From JAEZBP01 sp963832725 (GTDB lineage Bacteria; Myxococcota_A; Polyangia; Polyangiales; Sandaracinaceae), in assembly GCA_963832725.1 (NCBI GenBank), contig CAWHVG010000003.1:930001-994000 (forward strand): a DNA stretch of 64,000 nucleotides. Direction: 5' to 3'. This document shows positions 19,998 to 28,486 of this stretch, piece by piece. Made by a program: the position numbers and the translations under genes. Positions within the stretch are counted from its first letter, which is position 1; each line of letters starts with the position of its first letter. The notes beneath the pieces were generated by a model. It did no database searches, was not told the origin of the DNA, and worked only from the letters and a program-made list of their open reading frames with translations.

Positions 19998-22640
19998 GTG
20001 AGGCGCCGCTCCCCGTTGCCGACCGTTCTGGCCACGCTGCTGCTCGCGGCCTCACCGGCGTTTGCCCAGGACGAGACGGAACCCGCAGGCTCGGACGAGG
20101 AGTCCGAGCCGCCGCCGTCGGGTGAGGCGGAACGCACCTACGGCGACGAGGACGAGACCGCCCCCGCCGAAGAAGCGCCGCCGCCGGAAGAGGAAGAGCT
20201 CTACGCGCCCGAGGAGGACGAGGCAGCGGCCACCAACCTCCCCACCACCGTCTGCCAGGGCCGGCGCATCCGCCGCATCCGCGTGCGCGGCAACCGGCGC
20301 GTCTCGGACGAGGACGTCCTCGCCGTCTTGCACCTCCGGCCCAGCACCAGCTGCACCGACACGTTGGTCGCGCGCGACGCCCACGCGCTGTGGGACCAGG
20401 GCTTCTACGACGACATCGTGTTCGAGGCCGACCCGGTCGGCGACGACCGCGTCGACGTCGTCGTCCGTGTCAGCGAGCGCCCGGCGATCGCCTCGATCGT
20501 CTACGAGGGCAACTCGAGCGTCAACGCGACCGACCTGAACGAGGTCGTGCACCTCAGCGAGGGCGGCATCCTCTCGGTCCCCGAGGTCCGCCAGCAGATC
20601 ACCCACATCCGGGACAAGTACGCGGAGCAGGGTTTCTTCCTCGCCCGCGTCAGCTACCGGCTGCGTCGGCAGGAGAACAACCAGGTCGACGTCGTCTACC
20701 ACGTCGACGAGGGGCAGCGGGTCACCGTCCGGAGTGTGCGCTTCTCGGGCAACCGCCACATCCCGGACTCGCAGCTCGGCGGCATCATCCGCACCCGCCA
20801 GACGGGCTTCTTCTCGTTCATCTCCAACGACGACCGCTTCAACCACGAGCACTTCGACGAGGACGTCACCCGGCTGCAGGCCTACTACTACGATCAGGGC
20901 TACCTCTCGATGCGGGTCGGCACGCCGCGGGTCGCCCTGACCCCCGACCGCCGCTTCATCGACATCGCCATCCCGATCGACGAAGGCCCGCGCTTCCGGA
21001 TCGGCCGCCTGGTGGTTCGGGAGACCGATCAGGAGGGCCAGGAGGTGGAGCCGCTCGGCGGCCGGCGCGAGATCCGGGCCCTGGTCCAGGCCAACCCGGG
21101 CGAGTGGTTCAACCGCACGCGCATCGCCCAGAGCCTGCAGTCCATCACCCGCCGCTACCGCGACGACGGCTTCGCGTTCGTCCAGATCAACCCCGAGACC
21201 GATCTCGACATGGAGCGGCGGATCGTGAACATCGCGGTGGTCATCCACCGCGGCCCGCCCGTCCGCATCGAGCGCATCAACATCCGCGGCAACACCAAGA
21301 CCCGCGACTCGGTCATCCGCCGCGAGGTGCAGCTCATCGAGGGCGAGCTCTACAGCCAGTCGCTGGCCGAGGTGAGCAAGAACCGCATCCAGGCGCTCGG
21401 CTACTTCGAGCGCGTGGAGCTCAGCGAGGAGGAGGGCTCCGCGCCCGACCGGATCATCGTGAACATCGAGGTCGCGGAGAAGGCGACCGGGACGTTCCAG
21501 ATCGGCGCCGGCTTCAGCTCGATCGAGAGCTTCATCCTCACCGGCCAGGTCCAGCAGCAGAACCTCTTCGGCAACGGCCAGTCCCTCAGCCTGCAGCTCC
21601 AGCTCAGCGGCATCCGCCAGCTGGTGCAGATCCAGCTCGTCGAGCCCTACTTCTTCAACACGCAGTTCACGGTCGGCGTCAACCTCTTCAAGACCGTCCG
21701 CCAGCTCTCGTTCTTCACGCGCGATTCGACGGGCGCCAGCGTCAACTTCGGCCACCCGCTCGGCGACTACCGGCTGCGCTTCTACGCCCAGTACCGCGCC
21801 GACTACGTGACCATCGGCAACGCCACGGCGGGCCTCTTCGGCACCACGCCGGGCGGCCTCGGCTTCAGCCAGGCCTACCGCTACCTCTACCCGCAGGTCC
21901 CGCTGCGAAACCTCTTCCGGGCCGGCCTGACGAGCTCGGTCCAGCTCACGCTGACCTGGGACGGCCGAAACAACCGGCTCTACCCCACCGAAGGCTTCTA
22001 CGCCTCGTGGTCCACCGAGATCGCCGATCGGGTGCTCGGCTCGGCGAACACCTTCATCCGGAACAACCTCGACGTCCGCGTCTACCAGCCGATCTTCGAA
22101 AACGTCATCTTCCGGGCGCGCGGCGTGTGGGGCCTGGTCACGTCGCGGCTGTCGACAGCGCGACAGAGCGGCGTCCCGATCTACGAGCGCTATTTCCTGG
22201 GCGGCATCTACAGCGTCCGCGGGTTCAACCTGAACCAGCTCGGCCCGCGCATCGGGACCGGCACCGCCCGTGATCCCAACAGCGTCCCCTCCGCGCGCGG
22301 CGTACCCGTCGGCGGGAACATGCAGTTCTTCTACAACATCGAGATCGAGTTCCCGATCGTTCAGGAGGTCGGCATCCGGGGCGTGGTGTTCACCGACGGC
22401 GGCAACGCCTGGAACCTCAGCCAGCAGATCTGCAGCATCCCGGCCGCCGCGGGCGGCGGCAGCGCCGCCGATCCCTGCCAGTTCAACCCGTTCAACATCC
22501 GGACCAGCTGGGGCTTCGGCCTGCGCTGGGTCTCTCCCCTGGGCCCGCTCCGCTTCGAGTGGGGTTTGCCGTTCATGCCGAACCGCGCCCTCGGCGAGCA
22601 GCCCATCAACTTCCAGTTCACGATCGGGAACTTCTTCTGA
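19998..22640 (+). CDS. bamA: Outer-membrane protein assembly factor BamA
   Basis: BamA inserts beta-barrel proteins into the outer membrane. The GTG at 19998 gives a signal peptide (LPTVLATLLLAASPAFAQ), followed by an acidic Glu-rich stretch of about 50 residues not usual in the family. Successive POTRA domains follow (for example IRVRGNRRVSDEDV, VYEGNSSVNATDLN, VRSVRFSGNRHIPDS, IERINIRGNTKTRD). The Omp85 barrel has the RGF motif (SVRGFNLNQLGPR) and ends ...FTIGNFF, with the C-terminal phenylalanine expected of a BamA substrate signal. At 880 residues it is slightly long because of the acidic insert. It lies between lolD and skp/fabZ, the common envelope cluster. Confidence 0.95.
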   Translation: MRRRSPLPTVLATLLLAASPAFAQDETEPAGSDEESEPPPSGEAERTYGDEDETAPAEEAPPPEEEELYAPEEDEAAATNLPTTVCQGRRIRRIRVRGNRRVSDEDVLAVLHLRPSTSCTDTLVARDAHALWDQGFYDDIVFEADPVGDDRVDVVVRVSERPAIASIVYEGNSSVNATDLNEVVHLSEGGILSVPEVRQQITHIRDKYAEQGFFLARVSYRLRRQENNQVDVVYHVDEGQRVTVRSVRFSGNRHIPDSQLGGIIRTRQTGFFSFISNDDRFNHEHFDEDVTRLQAYYYDQGYLSMRVGTPRVALTPDRRFIDIAIPIDEGPRFRIGRLVVRETDQEGQEVEPLGGRREIRALVQANPGEWFNRTRIAQSLQSITRRYRDDGFAFVQINPETDLDMERRIVNIAVVIHRGPPVRIERINIRGNTKTRDSVIRREVQLIEGELYSQSLAEVSKNRIQALGYFERVELSEEEGSAPDRIIVNIEVAEKATGTFQIGAGFSSIESFILTGQVQQQNLFGNGQSLSLQLQLSGIRQLVQIQLVEPYFFNTQFTVGVNLFKTVRQLSFFTRDSTGASVNFGHPLGDYRLRFYAQYRADYVTIGNATAGLFGTTPGGLGFSQAYRYLYPQVPLRNLFRAGLTSSVQLTLTWDGRNNRLYPTEGFYASWSTEIADRVLGSANTFIRNNLDVRVYQPIFENVIFRARGVWGLVTSRLSTARQSGVPIYERYFLGGIYSVRGFNLNQLGPRIGTGTARDPNSVPSARGVPVGGNMQFFYNIEIEFPIVQEVGIRGVVFTDGGNAWNLSQQICSIPAAAGGGSAADPCQFNPFNIRTSWGFGLRWVSPLGPLRFEWGLPFMPNRALGEQPINFQFTIGNFF

Positions 22641-22719
22641 CCCCGCGCCGCGCCCACTTCGCGTGCGCCAGTCCTTCGTGAATCGACGGCCCCTCCCGCG
22701 CGTCGGAACCCCACGACGC

Positions 22720-22748
22720 TTGACGCCTCCGGCCCCGCGGAGTAGCAC
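22720..22748 (+). promoter_or_regulatory. Predicted skp promoter (TTGACG-N17-TAGCAC)
   Basis: TTGACG 22720-22725 and TAGCAC 22743-22748 lie 17 bp apart, 47 bp before the skp start. It allows skp-fabZ to be expressed apart from bamA. Confidence 0.5.
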
Positions 22749-22794
22749 GGGCCCCGTTTGCTCTCCCTACTTTGGAACACGTGACGAGCTCTCG

Positions 22795-23400
22795 ATGAAG
22801 CTTTCCCGCCACGCCGTGACCCTCGTCGCCGCGCTGCTCCTCGCAGCGATGGCCCCGAAGCTCTATGCCCAGACGACCCGCATCGCGGTCGTGGACCTGC
22901 AGCGAGCGCTGAACGAGACCGAGGACGGCCGCCGGGCCAAGGCTCGGCTCAAGCGCCTCTTCAAGCGCCGTCAGCAGGAGCTCGACAAGAGCCAGAACGA
23001 GCTGAAGGCCCAAAAGGAGCAGATCGAGCAGCTCGTGAAGGCGCACGCCAACGAGAAGGTCATCCAGGACCGCGCCGCGGAGTACCAGAAGGCCCTCGTC
23101 GAGCTGCAGTCCAAGTACATGGAGTACCAGCGCGAGCTGGCCGCGCAGGAGGGCGCGCTGACCCAAGAGATCATCGCGCGGATGGAGCTCATCCTGCGCC
23201 GCTTGGGCCAGACGGAGGGCTACACGCTGATCCTCGAGCGAAACGAGGGCGGCGTGGTGTGGGCGCCCTCCAACCTCGACCTCACCGATGTGGTCATCCA
23301 GCACTACAACGCGGGCGAAGGTCGCGACGCCGAGAGCGGTGGCGGCAGCAGCGGTGGCGGCGGCGGCAGCGGGCGGCGCCGCTCCAGCAAGCGCCGCTGA
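22795..23400 (+). CDS. OmpH/Skp-family periplasmic chaperone
   Basis: This 201-residue protein has a signal peptide (MKLSRHAVTLVAALLLAAMAPKLYA) followed by TTRIAVVDLQRALNET, the typical OmpH N-terminus. A long charged coiled coil (about 50-130) comes next, then a closing strand TLILERNEGGVVWA. Skp trimers hold unfolded outer-membrane proteins in the periplasm on the way to BamA. The C-terminus adds a Gly/Ser-rich and then basic tail (RRRSSKRR) absent from the E. coli protein. Position between bamA and fabZ supports the call. Confidence 0.9.
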   Translation: MKLSRHAVTLVAALLLAAMAPKLYAQTTRIAVVDLQRALNETEDGRRAKARLKRLFKRRQQELDKSQNELKAQKEQIEQLVKAHANEKVIQDRAAEYQKALVELQSKYMEYQRELAAQEGALTQEIIARMELILRRLGQTEGYTLILERNEGGVVWAPSNLDLTDVVIQHYNAGEGRDAESGGGSSGGGGGSGRRRSSKRR

Positions 23401-23452
23401 GGCACGAGGACCGTAGCGCGTCCGGCGCGGGACGTGCGAAGATGGGTCGAGG

Positions 23453-23935
23453 ATGGACTTCGACATCAACCGCATCCTGCGGATCCTTCCGCACCGCGCC
23501 CCCTTCGTGCTCATCGACCGTGTCGTCGATCTGGCGCCTCGCCAGAAGGCGCGGGGGTTCAAGTGCGTCACCTACAACGAGCCGTTCTTCCCGGGGCACT
23601 TCCCGGGCGCGCCGATGTTCCCCGGCGGGTTGATCCTGGAGTCGCTCGCACAGCTCACCGCGGTGCTGGCCTACGCCTCGGATCCCTACGAGAACGGCCA
23701 GAAGATCATGTACTTCCTCGGGGTCGAGGACGCGAAGTTCCGCCGCCCCGTGGTCCCCGGTGACCGCATGGACCTCGAGGTCGAGGTCGTGCAGCGGCGC
23801 TCCAACATCTGGAAGATCGCCGGCGAGGTCTCCGTCGACGGCACACAGGTCGCCACCGCCAAGCTCCTGATGGCGCTCACCGACAAGGGCGACCTCCCCC
23901 AGAGCTCGGCGCTCCACCGGCCCGATCCCACCTGA
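23453..23935 (+). CDS. fabZ: (3R)-hydroxyacyl-ACP dehydratase FabZ
   Basis: FabZ dehydrates 3-hydroxyacyl-ACP in fatty-acid elongation and so competes with lipid A synthesis for substrate. The 160-residue hotdog fold starts ILRILPHRAPFVLIDRV and contains FFPGHFPGAPMFPGGL, with catalytic H49 and E63 (LESLAQ). All expected active-site residues are present and the length is normal. lpxA, lpxD and lpxB, which often sit beside fabZ, are not in this window. Confidence 0.96.
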   Translation: MDFDINRILRILPHRAPFVLIDRVVDLAPRQKARGFKCVTYNEPFFPGHFPGAPMFPGGLILESLAQLTAVLAYASDPYENGQKIMYFLGVEDAKFRRPVVPGDRMDLEVEVVQRRSNIWKIAGEVSVDGTQVATAKLLMALTDKGDLPQSSALHRPDPT

Positions 23936-24016
23936 ACGCAGGGTCCGATCGGACGCCGGGCGTCCTCGGCTTGGGATTTCGCGCCGAGTCGCCCCGCCGC
24001 AGCCGGTCGGGCACTG

Positions 24017-24223
24017 TCAGTCGGTCAAGAGCGCGCGACGGATCGCCATCAGCCGCGTCAGCTCCTCGGCCGTCAGCGCATCTCGCGCCTCCTTCTCGGC
24101 CAACACGGTGTGCTCCGCATCGAACGCCTCCCAGTCGGCGCGCGAGAGGCGGACCGCGGTGCGGCCGAGGTACTGGTGCTTCTCCAGGTACTCCAGGAAG
24201 CGACGGTGCGCGCGGCGATCCAC
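24017..24223 (-). CDS. Small conserved-looking protein, function unknown
   Basis: A GTG start at 24223 gives 68 residues. They form a charged, helical, globular-looking protein (FLEYLEKHQYLGRTAVRLSR, DWEAFDAEH, LTAEELTRLMAIRRALLTD). The frame remains open further upstream to 24373, but that extension is Arg-rich, overlaps an inverted repeat and looks non-coding. No Shine-Dalgarno sequence is evident. The amino-acid composition is that of a real protein, but I do not recognise the family. Confidence 0.5.
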   Translation of the reverse strand: MDRRAHRRFLEYLEKHQYLGRTAVRLSRADWEAFDAEHTVLAEKEARDALTAEELTRLMAIRRALLTD

Positions 24224-24287
24224 GCCCGCAGCGTATCGCGAACGCGCGGCGAGGAAACCCGGTTCGTACTTCGGGCCGCCGGTACTG

Positions 24288-24447
24288 GTCCCCCGTATCC
24301 GTAGTGAGTGCCCAATATCGGGGAGCCATCGGCGTGCGAATCGAGGAACGACGACGAGGCGATGCCACCGCATCCTCGAGGAGGAGTGACGCTGAGTCGC
24401 GCGGCGAGGGCCGCCGAGATTGGGTAGGAATCACGGATACGGGGGAC
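24288..24447. repeat. 160-bp inverted-repeat element (MITE-like)
   Basis: The outer 15 nt are perfect inverted copies (GTCCCCCGTATCCGT at 24288-24302 and its complement at 24433-24447). Complementarity continues imperfectly inward for about 40 nt (GCCCAATATCGG pairs with CCGAGATTGGG). It carries no gene of its own and sits between fabZ and the TolC-like gene. Confidence 0.55.
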
Positions 24448-24512
24448 TAGCTGCGCGCACCATGGCGCCACTGCCCGATCGTCCGGCTGTGACCACGTGC
24501 TACAACCGCGGC

Positions 24513-25901
24513 GTGCGGCGCGTCTCCTTCACCGCTTCGCTGAGCCTGCTGTCGACCGCGCTCGTCCTGCCCCTCGTCGCGGCCGCCGACCCGCCCGACG
24601 AGGAGCCCGAGGTCGAAGTCACGGACCTCGCGACGCTGACCCGGATCGCGGAGCGCACCTACCCCAGCATTCGAGCCGCCCAGGCCCGCATCCTCGCCGC
24701 GCAGGCCCAGCTCGACGAGGCCTGGGTGTCCCCCTTCTTCCAGTCGACGGTGATCGCCGGCGCCAGCGTCGCGCCGCAGATCCACGGGAGCCCGATCTAC
24801 AGCAACGATCAGCAGGTCCCGCTCACCAACCCTTGGGCGCCGATCCTGGGGATCCAGGTGCAGGGCGCCATCCCGCTCTGGACCTTCGGCAAGCTCCCCG
24901 CCGCCCGCGACGCAGCCCGCGCGGGCATCCGCGCTGCCCACGCCGATCAGGCCCGCACCCGCGCCCAGCTCCGCTACGACATCCGGCGCGCGTACTTCGC
25001 ACTGCAACTCGCGCTCGATCTGCGGCAGATGGTGAACGAGTCGCTCCCCCAGATGCGCGAGGCGGCTGCCCATATCGACGAGCAGCTCGAGGAAGGCGAC
25101 ACCGAGGTCAGTCAGCTCGACCGCTGGCGGATGCAGGCGGCCCTGGCAGAGGTCGAAGCCCGCGCGTCCGACGTGCAGCGCCTGGAGGCCACCGCCCGCG
25201 CCGCGCTCGGCACACTCACCGGGCGGCCTCGTGTCCACATCCCGGAGTGCCCGATCGAACCGGTGGAGCTCGATCTCGATCCGCTCGACCACTACGTCCG
25301 CCAGGCCCGCGAAGGCCGTCCCGAAGTGCGCATGCTCGAAGCGGCGGTGAACGCGCGCGAGGCCGCCGTGCGGGTGGCCGAGGCCGGGTTCTTCCCCGAC
25401 TTCGGGTTCGCCTACCGCATCGGTCAGACCTGGGCACCGGGCATGACCAACCAGACCAACCCCTTCGTCATCGATCCCGCGAACTACACGACGGTCCAAG
25501 CGGGGCTGGTCATGCGCTGGTCGCTCGACGTGTGGGGCAACGCCTACCGGCTCAACCGAGCCAACGCGCAGCTCGACGACACACGCGCGCAGACGGAGAT
25601 GGCGCTCGGCGGCATCGGCCTCGAGGTCGCGCAGGCCTACAGCGCCGTGCAAGCGGCGCAGGCGCACGTGGAGACGTGGGCCCGAGGGCGGCGGGAGACC
25701 CGCGCCTGGTTCATCGCGGCGGCGCAGGGCCGCGAGGTCGGCACGGTGGAGCCCCGCGATCTGGTGGACGCCGTCCGCGCATACCTCACGGCCCGCTACA
25801 GCCACCTCAGCGCCATCCACGACTTGAACTCGGCCGCCGCCAACCTCGAGCGCACCTCGGGCACACAGGTCGTCCGCCGATGGGAGCCCCCCTGCGAATG
25901 A
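24513..25901 (+). CDS. TolC-family outer-membrane efflux protein
   Basis: About 462 residues from the GTG at 24513, which gives a clean signal peptide (VSFTASLSLLSTALVLPLVAA); an ATG at 24462 is an alternative start. The sequence has the two-fold TolC pattern of long coiled helices and short strands, with each half carrying a strand-forming segment (GIQVQGAIPLWTFGKL and AGLVMRWSLDVWGNAYR). It forms a periplasm-spanning exit duct for an inner-membrane transporter. No pump gene adjoins it, and the neighbours are envelope genes. It is distinct from the second, lipoprotein-type outer-membrane factor near 49374. Confidence 0.85.
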   Translation: MRRVSFTASLSLLSTALVLPLVAAADPPDEEPEVEVTDLATLTRIAERTYPSIRAAQARILAAQAQLDEAWVSPFFQSTVIAGASVAPQIHGSPIYSNDQQVPLTNPWAPILGIQVQGAIPLWTFGKLPAARDAARAGIRAAHADQARTRAQLRYDIRRAYFALQLALDLRQMVNESLPQMREAAAHIDEQLEEGDTEVSQLDRWRMQAALAEVEARASDVQRLEATARAALGTLTGRPRVHIPECPIEPVELDLDPLDHYVRQAREGRPEVRMLEAAVNAREAAVRVAEAGFFPDFGFAYRIGQTWAPGMTNQTNPFVIDPANYTTVQAGLVMRWSLDVWGNAYRLNRANAQLDDTRAQTEMALGGIGLEVAQAYSAVQAAQAHVETWARGRRETRAWFIAAAQGREVGTVEPRDLVDAVRAYLTARYSHLSAIHDLNSAAANLERTSGTQVVRRWEPPCE

Positions 25902-26044
25902 GCGGGCACGCGGCGCGCGCCGGGCGCCCGCGAGCCTCGCGCACCGCGTGAGCGAGCGATGTGCGCCGGGGGGTCGACTCCGCTAAATACCCGCGAGCGC
26001 GGCCCGTCGAAGATGGCGCACAAGGACCGCGACGAGGGAATGGG

Positions 26045-26668
26045 ATGATCGCTCGCACGAAAACGCTCGCTCTCGCGTGGCTGCTCGCCACGCTCGCTCC
26101 GCTCGCCACCGCCGCCGCGCAGGACGGCCCGCGCACCATGTTGGAGCACCGCCACGAAGAGGTGAACCGCGTCCTGCGGCAGCCGGCCGCCAACGACGCG
26201 GCTCGCGAGCGGCGCTCGGAGCGGCTGCGCGTCATCCTGAACGACCTGCTCGACTACCAGGAGCTCTCACGCCGCGCGCTCGGCGACCACTGGGACGAGC
26301 ACACCCCGGCCGAGCGGGAGCAGTTCGTGAACCTCCTCCGCCAGCTCGTGCAGCGCAACTACGAGGGCAACCTCGAGCGCATCCTCGACTTCCAGGTCAG
26401 CTACGACCGCGAGAGCCGTGAGGGCGACCTCACCGTCGTCCACACGGAGGCGCGCTCCCGCACACAGCGCCGGCAGCCGCCCGTCGCGATCGACTACGCG
26501 ATGGTGCAGCGCGACGGCCAGTGGCGGGTGGTGGACGTCACCACCGACGGTGTCAGCATGGTCACCAACTACCGCCGCCAGTTTCACCGCATCATCACCC
26601 GCGACGGATGGCAGGAGCTGATCACGCGCATGCAGCGGCGGCTCGAGCAGGGCTCCCAGGACACTTGA
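26045..26668 (+). CDS. MlaC/Ttg2D-type phospholipid-binding periplasmic protein
   Basis: The ATG at 26045 follows GAGGGA and gives a signal peptide ending in ATAAAQ; the product has 207 residues. LNDLLDYQELSRRALGDHW and REQFVNLLRQLVQRNYEGNL are characteristic of MlaC, and the end shows the WRVVDVTTDGVSMVTNYRRQF segment. MlaC carries phospholipids between the outer membrane and the inner-membrane MlaFEDB complex. None of the partner genes is in the window. The start of the DUF507 gene is 103 nt downstream behind its own promoter. Confidence 0.88.
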   Translation: MIARTKTLALAWLLATLAPLATAAAQDGPRTMLEHRHEEVNRVLRQPAANDAARERRSERLRVILNDLLDYQELSRRALGDHWDEHTPAEREQFVNLLRQLVQRNYEGNLERILDFQVSYDRESREGDLTVVHTEARSRTQRRQPPVAIDYAMVQRDGQWRVVDVTTDGVSMVTNYRRQFHRIITRDGWQELITRMQRRLEQGSQDT

Positions 26669-26688
26669 TCACGCGGTGTCCGGGCGCG

Positions 26689-26717
26689 TTGACGGTCGGA
26701 GGCTCCAGCACTAGCCT
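26689..26717 (+). promoter_or_regulatory. Predicted promoter of the DUF507 gene (TTGACG-N17-TAGCCT)
   Basis: TTGACG 26689-26694 and TAGCCT 26712-26717 are separated by 17 bp, 55 bp before the ATG at 26772. It shares the layout of the prfB, skp and tig promoters. Confidence 0.5.
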
Positions 26718-26771
26718 TCCGGCCTCGCCGCGGCGCGGCATTCCGCCGCGTCCACCGCGAAACAGGAGCTC

Positions 26772-27284
26772 ATGCGACTCTACAGTGGGAAGATCCCCGT
26801 CATCGCCGAACAGATCGTCGGCACGCTCGTGAAGGACGGGGACATCGAGACGGAGAACGAGCCAGAGGTCCGTCTCGACGTGGAGGCCGTGCTCAAAGAG
26901 TACCTGCGGCAGGAGCGTCAGGTCGTGGACGAGGCCAAGAACCGGATGGAGATCCGCGGCCTCCCCTACAGCCAGCTGGGCAAGATGAAGTCGATGGTCG
27001 CGCGCGAGCGCCAGCTCCCCATCGGCGAGGACATGCTGCCCTACCTCATCGAGCAAACCCTGACGATGCTCTTTCACAGCGCGAACGTGGAAGAGATCTT
27101 CTCGGAGGACACGACCCTCCGGAAGAAGATGACCGGCATCATGCGCCGGCACATGGAAGTCGAAGGCGAGCTCGACAAAGAGGTCCGCTCGAAGATCAAG
27201 AACCTCGAAGAGGGCACCGCGAGCTTCGAGATCGAGTACCAGCGCGTCATGGACGAGCTGAAGCGCAAGAAGCGCTTGACCTGA
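26772..27284 (+). CDS. DUF507 family protein
   Basis: The product has 170 residues, with GGAG 5 nt before the ATG. It begins MRLYSGKIPVIAEQIVGTL, a pattern typical of DUF507 proteins, and is highly charged and helical throughout, with a second related half starting MLPYLIEQTLTMLF. The family is found mainly in deltaproteobacterial lineages and some deep-branching bacteria, and its function is not established. The yicC start lies 4 nt after its stop, so the two are very likely cotranscribed. Confidence 0.85.
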   Translation: MRLYSGKIPVIAEQIVGTLVKDGDIETENEPEVRLDVEAVLKEYLRQERQVVDEAKNRMEIRGLPYSQLGKMKSMVARERQLPIGEDMLPYLIEQTLTMLFHSANVEEIFSEDTTLRKKMTGIMRRHMEVEGELDKEVRSKIKNLEEGTASFEIEYQRVMDELKRKKRLT

Positions 27285-27288
27285 TCGC

Positions 27289-28185
27289 ATGCCCCGTCCG
27301 GAAGTCGGCATCGTCAGCATGACCGGCCACGGTGTCGGCGAGGCCTCTCTCGGAGAGGGCCGCGTTCTGCTCGAAGTGCGGGCGGTCAACCACCGCTACC
27401 TCGACGTCCGGGTGCGCCTGCCGCTCGAACTGAGCGAGCACGTCGGACTGGTCGAAGACCGGGTCCGGCGCTCACTCCGCCGCGGGCGTGTCGAGGTGAT
27501 TGGCCGCATCGACGGCGACGTGGCCGGGCTCCCCAAGCTCGACAAGGCGCGGGCGCGAGCGGCGTTCGAGCAGCTCTGCGAGCTACGCGACGAGATCCGT
27601 CCCGAGGAGCCGGTGCCGCTCTCGCTCCTGACCAGCGTGCCCGATCTCTTCGGCGGTCGCTCGGTCACCGACCACGACGCCGCGCGCGCGGCGCTGACGA
27701 CCGCCTGCGACGACGCCTGCGAGGCGGTGTGGAGCATGCGCGCGCACGAAGGTCGGGCCCTGGCCGAGGACGTGCTGGCACATCTCCGCGTGCTGGAAGG
27801 CGCGCTGGAGTCGGTCGCCGAGCGAACGCCCGCCGTCGTCGAGGGTTACCGCGAGCGCCTGAGGCAACGCATCGAGCGCCTCCTCGGCGACACGGACGTC
27901 GAGCTCGACGCGGGCCGGATCGAGCACGAGGTCGCCCTCTTCGCCGACCGCGCCGACATCGCGGAGGAGATCGCGCGGCTTCGCAGCCACGCGGCCCAGA
28001 CGCGCGAGCTGCTCGCCAGCCGCGAAGAGAGCGCCGGCAAGCGCCTCGACTTCCTGCTCCAGGAGGTGAGCCGCGAAGCCAACACGATCGGCGCCAAGAG
28101 CGCCGACGCCGGGCTCGCACAGTCGGTCATCGAGATGAAGGCCTGCGTCAGCCGCATGCGCGAGCAGGCGCAGAACGTGCTCTGA
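27289..28185 (+). CDS. yicC: YicC family endoribonuclease
   Basis: This 298-residue protein follows the DUF507 gene by 4 nt. The N-terminus carries SMTGHGVGEASL and VRAVNHRYLDVRVRLP, hallmarks of YicC_N. The C-terminus ends ESAGKRLDFLLQEVSREANT, IGAKSAD and VIEMKACVSRMREQ, hallmarks of the DUF1732 half. YicC proteins are RNases acting in RNA turnover. In many bacteria yicC is followed directly by gmk; here gmk is present 2.4 kb away, with cstA on the other strand in between. Confidence 0.92.
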   Translation: MPRPEVGIVSMTGHGVGEASLGEGRVLLEVRAVNHRYLDVRVRLPLELSEHVGLVEDRVRRSLRRGRVEVIGRIDGDVAGLPKLDKARARAAFEQLCELRDEIRPEEPVPLSLLTSVPDLFGGRSVTDHDAARAALTTACDDACEAVWSMRAHEGRALAEDVLAHLRVLEGALESVAERTPAVVEGYRERLRQRIERLLGDTDVELDAGRIEHEVALFADRADIAEEIARLRSHAAQTRELLASREESAGKRLDFLLQEVSREANTIGAKSADAGLAQSVIEMKACVSRMREQAQNVL

Positions 28186-28486
28186 CGCCAGCTGTCCCCG
28201 CCGAGCCGACCCCCCGGATCGCGCCTCGCCCACGGCCCTACGAAGCCCTCGCAGACGAGGCTCGAACCTGCATGCCGCCCGGCGCACCCGCAGCTCACTC
28301 GCGCGCCTGCAACACGCGCAGCGCCCTGCGATGGAGCTCGGAGCGACGACACGAGCGCCACCCGCTCCGTGAGCGCGGTGCGAGCGCCGCGACCGGCGGC
28401 AGGCCTGCCTCAGCTCGCTCCCGCGTCGCGCCCTCGAAGAACGTCCACCTGCCTGCGCATGCCCGGCGACTCGTGGCAGGCATGGC
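28186..28486. other. Non-coding interval between convergent yicC and cstA
   Basis: About 300 bp with no convincing gene. Short minus-strand frames are Arg/Ser-rich. It contains one copy of a 22-nt sequence (28339-28360) that recurs exactly inside cstA at 28602-28623. No strong terminator is visible. Confidence 0.5.

Noticed and set aside
20052..22748. An 898-residue open frame antisense to bamA
   Set aside because: It mirrors the bamA codons, has Asp/Ala/Val/Arg-rich low-information sequence and no family character. bamA on the plus strand is certain.
24224..24373. Upstream extension of the small protein at 24017
   Set aside because: It is Arg-rich and runs across the inverted-repeat element.
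28295..28483. A 62-residue minus-strand gene in the yicC-cstA gap
   Set aside because: Arg/Ser/Leu-rich with no Shine-Dalgarno sequence or recognisable motif.
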